NCBI RefSeq assembly: GCF_024124745.1
Contig: NZ_JAMXRU010000025.1
Coordinates: forward strand, 1 to 33,238
From: Aeromicrobium sp. CnD17-E
GTDB lineage: Bacteria; Actinomycetota; Actinomycetes; Propionibacteriales; Nocardioidaceae
Length of the DNA: 33,238 bases
Reading direction: 5' to 3'
Each line of letters begins with the position of its first letter. Position 1 is the stretch's first letter. Both the position numbers and the translations under genes were made by a program. Below the pieces are notes generated by a model, which worked only from the letters and a program-made list of their open reading frames with translations, did no database searches and was not told where the DNA came from. Shown here in pieces: positions 1 to 8,322 of the stretch.

Positions 1-1
1 C

Positions 2-682
2 CAGCTGGCCCGCGCCGGCTACCGCGTGGTGTGCGCGGCGCGCCGGGTCGAGCGGATCGAGGCGCTGGCCGCCGAGATCGACGGCCTGGCCGTGCCCTGC
101 GACGTCACCGACGCCGAGCAGGTGGCGGCGCTGGCCGAGGCCGCCGGGCCGGCCGTGAGCCTGCTGGTCAACAACGCCGGCGGGGCGATCGGGCTCGACC
201 CGGTCGCCGACGCGAACCCGGACGACTGGCGCTCCATGTACGAGACGAACGTCATCGGGACGCTGCAGGTCACCCGCGCACTGCTGCCCGCGCTCGAGGC
301 GAGCGGCGCAGGCACGGTGCTCAACGTCGGCTCGACCGCGGGTCGCATCGCCTACGAGGGCGGCGGCGGGTACACGGCCGCCAAGCACGGCGTGGCCGTC
401 ATGACCGAGACGCTGCGCCTCGAGCTCCTCGGCCGTCCCGTGCGAGTGTGCGAGGTCGCGCCCGGCATGGTGCGCACCGAGGAGTTCGCGCTGACCCGCT
501 TCGACGGCGACACCGAGCGCGCCGACGCCGTCTACCGGGGTGTCGACGAGCCGCTCACGGCCGACGACGTCGCCGACGTGGTCACCTGGGTCGCCACCCG
601 ACCGCAGCACGTCAACGTCGACCTCGTGGTCGTGAAGCCGATCGCGCAGGCGTCGCAGCACAAGGTGCACCGCACCTCCTGA
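2..682 (+). CDS. Short-chain dehydrogenase/reductase (SDR), 5' end cut by window
   Basis: Classical SDR, an NAD(P)-dependent oxidoreductase with a Rossmann fold; the substrate cannot be told from sequence. The reading frame is open from base 2, so the N-terminus with the glycine-rich cofactor motif lies outside the window. Seen in what remains: an RR pair after the second beta strand (CAARRVERIEAL), CDVTD for adenine contact, the structural NNAGG motif near residue 57 of the fragment, the catalytic Ser in LNVGSTAGR, and catalytic YTAAKHG (YxxxK) near residue 124, followed by the PG motif in EVAPGMVRTEEF. Length after the missing start fits the usual 240-260 residues. It ends at a perfect hairpin terminator shared with the convergent efflux gene. 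It resembles YdfG/serine-3-dehydrogenase-type SDRs, but I would not assign that activity. Confidence 0.9.
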   Translation, partial: QLARAGYRVVCAARRVERIEALAAEIDGLAVPCDVTDAEQVAALAEAAGPAVSLLVNNAGGAIGLDPVADANPDDWRSMYETNVIGTLQVTRALLPALEASGAGTVLNVGSTAGRIAYEGGGGYTAAKHGVAVMTETLRLELLGRPVRVCEVAPGMVRTEEFALTRFDGDTERADAVYRGVDEPLTADDVADVVTWVATRPQHVNVDLVVVKPIAQASQHKVHRTS

Positions 683-704
683 CCGACCTCCCAGGGGTAG
701 ACGT

Positions 705-740
705 ACGAGGGCCCCGCACCGACCGGTGCGGGGCCCTCGT
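705..740. terminator. Bidirectional hairpin terminator between SDR and efflux genes
   Basis: Perfect 16-bp inverted repeat (705-720 with 725-740) around the tetraloop GACC, placed between two convergent stop codons. There is no T-tract, as is common for actinobacterial hairpin terminators. It can serve both genes. Confidence 0.85.
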
Positions 741-756
741 CCGTCCGACGCGGTGC

Positions 757-2340
757 TCAGTGCACGACGACGGGCGGACGACCCTCGTCGTCGAGCAGGT
801 GCGACGCCTCGCGCTTGCGGGGCATGAACGCCACGGGCACGAGGGCGACGACGATCAGCGCGAGCGCCACCAGGTAGGTGTGGTGGAAGGCGTCGGCCGT
901 GTCCTGCAGGACGGTCGGCAGGAAGCTGTCACCGAGGCGTTGCGCGGTCTCGGCGGCGTCGGCCGGCGGCTGCTGACCGGCGGCCTGGGCCGTCCCGATC
1001 TCCTGGGCGGCGCTGGCGGCGGCCGAGTTCTTGATGCCGTTGGTGAGCAGCACCGTCATGATCGCGACGCCGATGGAGCTGGCCACCTGCTGCACCACGT
1101 TGATCAGCGTCGAGCCGCGGGCGACGTCGTGGGCCTTGAGCGTCTTCAGCGCCGACGTGAAGATCGGCATCATCGTGCCGCCCATGCCGAGGCCCATGAT
1201 GAACAGCCAGGCCATGATGTGCCAGACCGGCGTGCTCGGGTCGGTGCTGAACGCCAGGCCGGTGACGCCGACGATGATGCCGACGAAGCCGAACGGGACG
1301 ATGCGGCCGACCGGCATGCGGTCGACGAGCGTGCCGGCGATCGGCATGGTCAGCATGGCGCCGATGCCCTGCGGGGCGACGAGCAGGCCGGCCTTCAGGA
1401 CGCTCTCGCCACGCACCTGCTGGAAGTAGGTGGGGACGAGCAGCAGGGCGCCGAAGAACGCGCCGACGAACAGGAACATCGTGATGGTCGCGACGGCGAG
1501 GTTGCGGTCCTTGAACAGGCGCAGGTCGAGCAGCGGGTGCTTGGGCTTGAAGGCCCAGAACACGAAGCCGACGATGAGCAGCGCGCCCACGATCGAGGGC
1601 AGCAGCACGCGGGTCGACTCGACGGTGCCGGTCTCCGGGATGGAGGAGACACCGAACAGGAAGAGCGCGAGGCCGGGCGACATCAGCAGCATGCCGACGA
1701 CGTCGAAGGACTCGCTGGGCTCGGCGTGGTCCTTCGGCAGGATCACCAGCGCGTAGACGAACGCGGCGATGCCGAGCGGCAGGTTGATGAGGAAGATCCA
1801 GTGCCACGAGGCGATCTCGATGAGCCAGCCGCCGAGGATCGGGCCCATGATCGGGCCGAGCAGCATCGGGATGCCGAGGATCGCCATGAGGCGTCCCATG
1901 CGGTGCGGGCCCGCGGCCCGGGTCATGATCGTCATGCCGAGCGGCATCAGCATGCCGCCGCCGAGGCCTTGCAGCACGCGGAACGCGACGAGCGACTCGA
2001 TGCTCCAGGCGGAGGCGCAGAGGACCGAGCCGATCGTGAACAGCGCGATCGCGGTCATGTAGAGCCGCTTGGTGCCGAAGCGGTCGGCGGCCCAGCCGGT
2101 CAGCGGGATGACGGCCGCGAGCGCGAGCGTGTAGCCGGTGACCGACCACGCGACCGTGGACAGCTCGGTGACGTCGAAGGCCTTCTGGAACGTCGGCAGC
2201 GCGACGTTGACGACGGTGATGTCGAGGATCGACATGATGGCGCCGAGCACGACGACACCGGCGACCTTCAGGATCTCGGGCGTGATGCGGTCGTCGTCCG
2301 GGACGGACGTCGAGGCATCGACGGTGGTCTGGTCAGACAT
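757..2340 (-). CDS. MFS drug efflux transporter, DHA2 (EmrB/QacA) family, 14 TM
   Basis: Inner-membrane proton-coupled exporter, probably of toxic compounds; the substrate is unknown. The 527-residue length and hydrophobic pattern fit the 14-helix DHA2 family. Visible motifs: LDITVVNVALP (residues 39-49, DHA2 motif D1), GWAADRFGTKRLYM (82-95, motif A) and LGPIMGPILGG (161-171, motif C of antiporters). I chose the ATG at 2340 (MSDQTT) over an upstream in-frame ATG at 2370 because GGAGAAGG lies just before it. The start overlaps the end of the marR gene by 8 nt, so the two are a translationally coupled operon. The MarR partner suggests induction by the exported ligand. Confidence 0.93.
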   Translation of the reverse strand: MSDQTTVDASTSVPDDDRITPEILKVAGVVVLGAIMSILDITVVNVALPTFQKAFDVTELSTVAWSVTGYTLALAAVIPLTGWAADRFGTKRLYMTAIALFTIGSVLCASAWSIESLVAFRVLQGLGGGMLMPLGMTIMTRAAGPHRMGRLMAILGIPMLLGPIMGPILGGWLIEIASWHWIFLINLPLGIAAFVYALVILPKDHAEPSESFDVVGMLLMSPGLALFLFGVSSIPETGTVESTRVLLPSIVGALLIVGFVFWAFKPKHPLLDLRLFKDRNLAVATITMFLFVGAFFGALLLVPTYFQQVRGESVLKAGLLVAPQGIGAMLTMPIAGTLVDRMPVGRIVPFGFVGIIVGVTGLAFSTDPSTPVWHIMAWLFIMGLGMGGTMMPIFTSALKTLKAHDVARGSTLINVVQQVASSIGVAIMTVLLTNGIKNSAAASAAQEIGTAQAAGQQPPADAAETAQRLGDSFLPTVLQDTADAFHHTYLVALALIVVALVPVAFMPRKREASHLLDDEGRPPVVVH

Positions 2341-2800
2341 GGTCTTCCTTCTCCGGTACTCGCAGAGCATCGCTCTCGAGGATCTGGCCGAGGACCCGGT
2401 GCAGGTCCTCGGCGTGGTCGGGCTGGAGCTGCTCGGCGACGACCCGCAGGGCGCGCCGCTTGTGCTCCATCTGCTGGTCGACGGCGTCGAAGCCGCGCTT
2501 CGTCAGGGCGACGAGCTTGACGCGACGGTCGTCGGGGCTCTCGTGACGCTCCAGGCAGCCGAGCCTCACCAGCTGGTCGACGGTGCGGCCTGCGGCCGCG
2601 ACCGACAGGCCGATGGACGTCGCGATCTCGTTGATCGCGAGGGGTCGGTCGGCGAGCGCGACGGTGAACATCGCGCGCGCCTGCGACATGGAGAGGTCGA
2701 GCTCGACCAGCTGGTCGAGCCCCTCCGCGTGCACGCAGCTCATGAGGCGCTGGACGAACAGCTCGAGCCGCTCGTACACGTCGTTCCGGTCGGTGGTCAC
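2333..2800 (-). CDS. MarR-family transcriptional regulator
   Basis: Winged-helix MarR-type repressor of 155 residues, the usual family size. The wing-helix region is visible as LAINEIATSIGLSVAAAGRT followed by VDQLVRLGCLERHESPDDRR (about residues 53-92), where the DDRR turn is the classic MarR wing. It dimerises through N- and C-terminal helices and is normally released from DNA by small aromatic ligands. It is first in the operon with the efflux pump, the standard repressor-pump pairing, so I infer that it controls that pump and itself. The start is GTG at 2800. It lies 6 nt from a good -10 box with no Shine-Dalgarno in between, which points to leaderless translation. Confidence 0.9.
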   Translation of the reverse strand: MTTDRNDVYERLELFVQRLMSCVHAEGLDQLVELDLSMSQARAMFTVALADRPLAINEIATSIGLSVAAAGRTVDQLVRLGCLERHESPDDRRVKLVALTKRGFDAVDQQMEHKRRALRVVAEQLQPDHAEDLHRVLGQILESDALRVPEKEDHV

Positions 2801-2806
2801 CGGTCG

Positions 2807-2836
2807 ATGCTAACGCACACGCAACCATTGCAGCAA
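2807..2836 (-). promoter_or_regulatory. marR-efflux promoter, leaderless, with candidate operator
   Basis: On the minus strand: -35 TTGCTG (2836-2831), 18-nt spacer, -10 TAGCAT (2812-2807), then 6 nt to the GTG start. The -35 lies inside the palindrome TTGCAGCAA (2828-2836). A looser inverted pair CAACCAT/ATGATTG (2822-2828 and 2841-2847) surrounds it. Both are plausible MarR operators; the binding is inference. Confidence 0.6.
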
Positions 2837-2995
2837 CGCGATGATTGTGACCTGCATCTAGTTTCGGAGCTGCAGAGCGTCCAGGTGGCAGGAGCACGGC
2901 CACGGCACGACTAGACTTCTCGAGGCCGCACTCCGTGCCAGGCCCGTCGCGCTCGGTCCGAGCGCTCCTGATCATCCAGCGCGAGGAAGTTCCGC

Positions 2996-4867
<1,872 letters not shown>

Positions 4868-4880
4868 CCCGCACCACCCC

Positions 4881-4918
4881 CCGACGGGGCGCCTCCCACC
4901 CGGGAGGCGCCCCGTCGG
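4881..4918 (+). terminator. typA terminator
   Basis: Perfect 17-bp GC-rich stem (4881-4897 with 4902-4918), loop ACCC, beginning 14 nt after the typA stop. No T-tract follows. Confidence 0.85.
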
Positions 4919-4955
4919 CGTACGTGGGCGGCACGACGACGTGTCGGGGCGTCGA

Positions 4956-5080
4956 GGCGGTAGGTGACCTGCGGAACCGCGCGGTTCGACGGTGCGGTTG
5001 GTAGGTGACCTGCGTCGTTCCGCTCCTGATCCGCCGCCCTCCTACCGTTCGCGTCCACGAGCCGCGGCTCACCTACCGCC
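4956..5080. repeat. Cluster of direct and inverted GGTAGGTGACC repeats
   Basis: Two identical 15-bp direct repeats GGTAGGTGACCTGCG (4959-4973 and 5000-5014, period 41) and an inverted partner: 12 bp of GGCGGTAGGTGA at 4956-4967 returns as its reverse complement at 5069-5080. Between the direct copies is a perfect 14-bp palindrome GAACCGCGCGGTTC (4974-4987). The stretch 4919-5112 has no credible gene. It lies downstream of both typA and the convergent hypothetical gene. Confidence 0.7.
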
Positions 5081-5112
5081 CACCCCTCCTCCGGGCGGTC
5101 GGGTCCTGCCGG

Positions 5113-5463
5113 TCAGTGCTGGTACCGGACGACGTACGCCGGGCCGACCTCGTCCTGCACGCGTCGGGCGAGGTCCTCGCCTACCAGGCGGAGCTCCTCG
5201 AACTCGCGCCGTCGCTGCCGGGCGGCCCCAGTCCGCAGGTCGGAGATGGCGTACTTCCAGCGCACCCACCTCTGCATGAGGAAGACGCCGTCCCAGCGGT
5301 CGTCGTACACCTGGGGCGGGACGTTGGCCTCGCACCGGTCCCCGAAGGCCTGGAGGTCGCGGCGCAGGCCGTCGCTCAGGCCGAACTCCTCGCCGTCGGT
5401 CCCGCCCTCGTCGCCCCAGAGGCACTCGCCCGCGCCGTAGTCCCACATGACGCGGATCTCCAT
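5113..5463 (-). CDS. Conserved-looking hypothetical protein, 116 aa
   Basis: I do not recognise a family. The product is soluble, acidic in the first half and Arg-rich in the second, and rich in aromatic residues (MEIRVMWDYGAGECLWG; YDDRWDGVFLMQRWVRWKY; a charged helix RRREFEELRLVGEDLARRVQ; terminal VGPAYVVRYQH). No signal peptide or membrane segment is seen. G/C at third codon positions matches neighbouring genes, supporting a real gene. I prefer ATG at 5463; an in-frame GTG at 5508 would add 15 residues but has no ribosome-binding site. It lies downstream of the metallo-hydrolase gene on the same strand but behind a hairpin, so it probably has its own transcript. Confidence 0.65.
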   Translation of the reverse strand: MEIRVMWDYGAGECLWGDEGGTDGEEFGLSDGLRRDLQAFGDRCEANVPPQVYDDRWDGVFLMQRWVRWKYAISDLRTGAARQRRREFEELRLVGEDLARRVQDEVGPAYVVRYQH

Positions 5464-5520
5464 CGGTTCGTCCACGACCTCACCCTCGCATCCGACGTGC
5501 CGCTCCACCCACGGATTTTC

Positions 5521-5566
5521 GGACCGTTCCGGGGCACCGAAGGCGCCTCAACCGCCCCGGAAGTGT
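5521..5566 (-). terminator. Hairpin terminator after the metallo-hydrolase gene
   Basis: Perfect 9-bp arms TTCCGGGGC/GCCCCGGAA (5527-5535 with 5554-5562), extending to 15-bp arms with two mismatches (5521-5535/5552-5566). It starts 15 nt beyond the stop at 5581 and separates it from the hypothetical gene downstream. Confidence 0.6.
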
Positions 5567-5580
5567 CCGAGACGTAGGGA

Positions 5581-6351
5581 CTAGGACTGCTGCAGGTACT
5601 CGAGCTGGGCGCGGACGCTGAGCTCGGCGGCGTCCCAGAGCACCGGGTCGACGTCGGCGTAGACGTGCTCGACGACGGCGCGGGGGGTGTCGTGGCCCGC
5701 CGCGACCGCGGCGCGCACCTGGTCGAGACGCTCCTCGCGGTGGTCGAGGTAGTGGTCGAGCACCGCGCCCGGGTCGTCGACGACGGGACCGTGGCCGGGG
5801 AGGATGCGGTCGGCGCAGCCCTCCTCCACGAGCTGGCGCAGCTGCGCCAGGGAGTCGAGGTAGGGGCCCAGCTGCCCGTCGGGGTGCGCCACCACCGTCG
5901 TGCCGCGACCGAGCACGGTGTCGCCGGTGAGCACGGTAGCCTCGTCGGCCAGGCGCAGGCAGGCCGAGTCGCGCGTGTGGCCCGGCGTCAGCAGCACCAC
6001 GAGCCGCAGCCCGTCGACCTCGAGCTCCTCGCCGTCGGTCAGCGGCATCGCGTCGGCGCAGAACCGGTCGGTCACCGCCCGGGCCGGGGCACCCGTGCGC
6101 TCGCGCATCGTGTCGAAGGCGTCGGTGTGGTCGCCGTGGTGGTGCGTGTACAGCACCAGCCCGACGTCGCCCGCCGCCGCCAGCACCGCGTCGAGGTGGG
6201 CGGGATCGTCGGGGCCGGGGTCGACCACGACCGACCGACGCGCACCGGGCTCCCGCAGGATCCACGTGTTGGTCCCCTCGAGCGTCATGATGCCCGGGTT
6301 GTCCGCGCGCACCACGCTGGCGCGCTCGGTGACCTCGATCGGCTCAGCCAT
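5581..6351 (-). CDS. Metallo-beta-lactamase-fold hydrolase (LACTB2-like)
   Basis: Zinc-dependent hydrolase of the MBL superfamily, 256 residues. The zinc site is intact: H70xH72xD74H75 in THHHGDHTD, a His in LLTPGHTRDS, the bridging Asp in GDTVLGRGTT, and a last His in RILPGHGPVVDD. An early NPGIMTLEGTNTWIL segment and a C-terminal helical part (about 190-256) match LACTB2-type proteins, which include RNA endonucleases; the substrate here is unknown. The ATG at 6351 has AGGAG 4 nt upstream and overlaps the NUDIX gene end by 8 nt, so the two are translationally coupled. It is the fourth gene of the DUF4177-ridA-NUDIX-MBL operon. Confidence 0.9.
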   Translation of the reverse strand: MAEPIEVTERASVVRADNPGIMTLEGTNTWILREPGARRSVVVDPGPDDPAHLDAVLAAAGDVGLVLYTHHHGDHTDAFDTMRERTGAPARAVTDRFCADAMPLTDGEELEVDGLRLVVLLTPGHTRDSACLRLADEATVLTGDTVLGRGTTVVAHPDGQLGPYLDSLAQLRQLVEEGCADRILPGHGPVVDDPGAVLDHYLDHREERLDQVRAAVAAGHDTPRAVVEHVYADVDPVLWDAAELSVRAQLEYLQQS

Positions 6352-7165
6352 GGGTCTCCTCCTCGATCGGGTTGTCCAGGAACCACTCGCCGTCGACCTT
6401 GACCAGCCGGGGCTCGATCGGGCGGACCTCCCGGGCCCGCGCGTCGTCGACCAGCGTGGCCGGGTCGGCCTGCGCCAGCTCGCGGCAGGTGATCCAGGTG
6501 GGCGGCAGCATGGCCGCCTCGTCCGCCTTGACGGCCTCGAGCACCGACGCGATCGACGCCCATGTCGCACGGTCCGCCTCGCCGGGCAGCGTGCCGACGC
6601 TCTGCCCCCGCGGCACGGCGGCGACGAAGAAGCGCGTGTCGTAGCGGCGCGGCTCGAACGCCGGGGTGATCCAGTGCGACCACGCGCCGAGGAGGTCCGA
6701 GCGCAGCACCAGGTCGCGCGCGCCCAGGAAGTCGCCGAAGCTCAGCTCGCCGGCGTCGAGGTCGAGCCGGGCCTTCTGCAGCTCGGGCGAGGAGGTGTCG
6801 GCGACGACGGAGTGCTCGTCGGCGCCCGCGAACAGGATCCCGGACTCCTCGAACGTCTCCCGCACCGCCGCGACGACGAGGGCGCGCGCGGTGTCGGGGT
6901 CGCAGCCGAGCCGCTCGCCCCACTGGCTCGACGACGGGCCGACCCAGCCGACCACCTCGCGGTCGGACTCCTGCAGACCTCCGCCGGGGAAGACGTACAT
7001 GCCGGGCGCGAACGCCATCGTCTGCTGACGACGCAGCAGGTAGGTCTCGGGCCCGCCGACGCCGGGTCGCACGAGGGCGATGGTCGCCGCGGCGCGCGTC
7101 GGCGCCGGGCTGCCGTCCCACGTGGCGACGCGGTCGCGGAACACGTCCGGGATCGGCACCCGCAC
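6344..7165 (-). CDS. NUDIX hydrolase with a split Nudix box (NUDT19/CoA-diphosphatase-like)
   Basis: Hydrolyses a nucleoside diphosphate linked to another moiety, with divalent metal. In this 273-residue protein the Nudix box is interrupted. The glycine part FPGGGLQESDRE (59-70) is separated from the metal-binding helix VRETFEESGILF (101-112; RExxEExG intact) by about 30 residues. Such an insertion is known in the NUDT19 subfamily, some members of which act on CoA and its esters; that activity here is inference. I chose GTG at 7165, 2 nt after the ridA stop, preceded by GAGGTCGA. Longer in-frame extensions run into ridA. The end overlaps the MBL gene by 8 nt. Confidence 0.88.
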   Translation of the reverse strand: MRVPIPDVFRDRVATWDGSPAPTRAAATIALVRPGVGGPETYLLRRQQTMAFAPGMYVFPGGGLQESDREVVGWVGPSSSQWGERLGCDPDTARALVVAAVRETFEESGILFAGADEHSVVADTSSPELQKARLDLDAGELSFGDFLGARDLVLRSDLLGAWSHWITPAFEPRRYDTRFFVAAVPRGQSVGTLPGEADRATWASIASVLEAVKADEAAMLPPTWITCRELAQADPATLVDDARAREVRPIEPRLVKVDGEWFLDNPIEEETHG

Positions 7166-7167
7166 GG

Positions 7168-7635
7168 TCAGTCGACCTCGACGACGAGCTCGACCTCGAC
7201 GGGTGCGTCGATCGGCAGCACGGGCACGCCCACGGCGCTGCGAGCGTGCCGTCCGGCGTCGCCGAACACGTCGCCGAGCAGCTCGCTGGCCCCGTTCGCC
7301 ACCACGGGCTGACCGGTGAAGTCCGGGGTGCTGGCCACGAAGACGGTGACCTTGACGACCTGGCGCACGGCGTCGAGCGAGCCGACGACCGACTTGACCG
7401 CCGCGAGCGCGTTCAGGGCGCACTGGCGCGCGGCAGCCTGGGCCTCCTCGGCGGACACCTCGCCGCCGACCTTGCCGGTCGCGACGAGCTCGCCCGACGA
7501 CAACGGCAGCTGGCCGGCCGTGAACACGTGGGCACCGGAGCGCACCGCGGGCACGTACGACGCGAGCGGTGCCGCCACCTCCGGCAGCGTCAGGCCGAGG
7601 TCGGCCAGACGCCGCTCGACGGTGCCGTCGTTCAC
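7168..7635 (-). CDS. RidA/YjgF-family protein
   Basis: Member of the trimeric RidA/YER057c/UK114 family; the founding member hydrolyses reactive enamines/imines made by PLP enzymes. It has 155 residues, slightly longer than the 125-130 of E. coli RidA because of an N-terminal segment (VNDGTVERRLADLGLTLPE). Family features: VFTAGQLPLSSGEL (entry loop), VKVTVFVASTPDFTGQP, and an Arg before the last strands (HARSAVGVPVLPIDAPVEVE), at the position of the catalytic Arg. The start is GTG at 7635, overlapping the DUF4177 stop by 4 nt (GTGA). It may be a RidA-paralogue subgroup rather than strict RidA, so no symbol is given. Confidence 0.9.
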   Translation of the reverse strand: MNDGTVERRLADLGLTLPEVAAPLASYVPAVRSGAHVFTAGQLPLSSGELVATGKVGGEVSAEEAQAAARQCALNALAAVKSVVGSLDAVRQVVKVTVFVASTPDFTGQPVVANGASELLGDVFGDAGRHARSAVGVPVLPIDAPVEVELVVEVD

Positions 7636-7790
7636 GACTGGACCGGCCGCTTGAAGTAGGCCACGAGGTTCTCGGGGTTCATGCCCGGCACGATCTGCAC
7701 GAGCTCCCAGCCGTCGCGGCCGAAGTTGTCGAGGATCTGCTTGGTCGCGTGCACCAGCACCGGTGCGGTCAGGTACTCCCACTGCGTCAT
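7632..7790 (-). CDS. DUF4177-like small protein, 52 aa
   Basis: Very short gene. Its product begins MTQWEYLTAPVLVHATKQIL and ends with GWELVQIVPGMNPENLVAYFKRP; the pattern WEY...L...G.xGWELV...AYFKRP is that of the DUF4177 family of small beta-alpha-beta proteins of unknown function. The start ATG at 7790 lies 6 nt behind a TACAGT -10 box with no Shine-Dalgarno, consistent with leaderless translation. Its TGA overlaps the ridA GTG (GTGA), making it the first gene of the ridA-NUDIX-MBL operon. Codon use is like the neighbours. Confidence 0.85.
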   Translation of the reverse strand: MTQWEYLTAPVLVHATKQILDNFGRDGWELVQIVPGMNPENLVAYFKRPVQS

Positions 7791-7796
7791 GGACCG

Positions 7797-7802
7797 ACTG
7801 TA
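7797..7802 (-). promoter_or_regulatory. -10 box of the DUF4177-ridA-NUDIX-MBL operon (leaderless)
   Basis: TACAGT on the minus strand with 6 nt (CGGTCC) to the ATG at 7790. The -35 is poor (ACACCG-like, 17-18 nt upstream). Spacing implies transcription starting at or next to the ATG. Confidence 0.5.
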
Positions 7803-7893
7803 GCGGCGGGCGGTCCGTACCGGTGTCGGCGAGGGTGGTCACATCCTCGCGGTTCGCGGGACAGGAGGGGCACGGTCGTGGAAGGCTCACCCC

Positions 7894-8322
7894 ATGTCGA
7901 TCTTCCCCCCGACACGGATCGGTCGTGCCCTCGTGGTCTCGGCCGTGCTCGTCGGGGTGACGAAGGTGCTGCCGTTCCTCCTGCAGGTCGTCTCCATGAC
8001 GGGCGACGAGCGCACCGAGCTGCCTCCGCTGACCCCCACCGGGACGACCCGCGACTTCCTGCTGGGCAACCCGGTCACCTGGTTCCTCGCGGTGGCGGCT
8101 GCCGCCTACGTCCTGCTCGTCGTGGTCGACGTCGTGGTGTTCCTGGCGCGACCGCGCCCCGCACGCTCGAGGCAGACCGGACGGTCGGGACGGTCCACCG
8201 CCCGGAACCCTCCGGCCCGGGCGCCGCGCCGCACGGCGACCGCCTCCGCCGGCCGACCACGGTCGACGAGCACGAAGCGCACGGCACCCGCCCGCCGTCC
8301 GGCCCCGGTGCCGTCGCGCTGA
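7894..8322 (+). CDS. Small membrane protein with basic tail, 142 aa
   Basis: No recognised family. The N-terminal half has two predicted membrane segments: about residues 12-34 (ALVVSAVLVGVTKVLPFLLQ) and 60-84 (VTWFLAVAAAAYVLLVVVDV), joined by a polar loop with TGDERTELPPL. After residue 87 the sequence becomes a low-complexity Arg/Ser/Thr/Pro/Ala tail of about 55 residues that would lie in the cytoplasm by the positive-inside rule. GGAAGG 8 nt before the ATG supports the start. The tail overlaps the end of the convergent fahA frame by 248 bp, so one or both C-termini may be altered or mis-assigned. The N-terminal part is convincing; the exact end is not. Confidence 0.65.
   Translation: MSIFPPTRIGRALVVSAVLVGVTKVLPFLLQVVSMTGDERTELPPLTPTGTTRDFLLGNPVTWFLAVAAAAYVLLVVVDVVVFLARPRPARSRQTGRSGRSTARNPPARAPRRTATASAGRPRSTSTKRTAPARRPAPVPSR

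Noticed and set aside
31-2520. 829-codon open frame on the plus strand across the SDR and efflux genes
   Set aside because: Arg/Gly/Asp-rich shadow frame of high-GC DNA; overlaps clear SDR and MFS genes, with no recognisable domain.
5005-5577. 190-codon plus-strand frame opposite the hypothetical gene at 5113-5463
   Set aside because: No ribosome-binding site or domain; the minus-strand frame has the more protein-like aromatic-rich sequence and better third-position G/C.
6061-6100. Possible further copy of the 26-bp hmgA/hppD repeat in the metallo-hydrolase gene
   Set aside because: Only partial, gapped similarity (CCGCCCGGGCCGGGGCACCC), within ordinary coding sequence; likely chance in GC-rich DNA.
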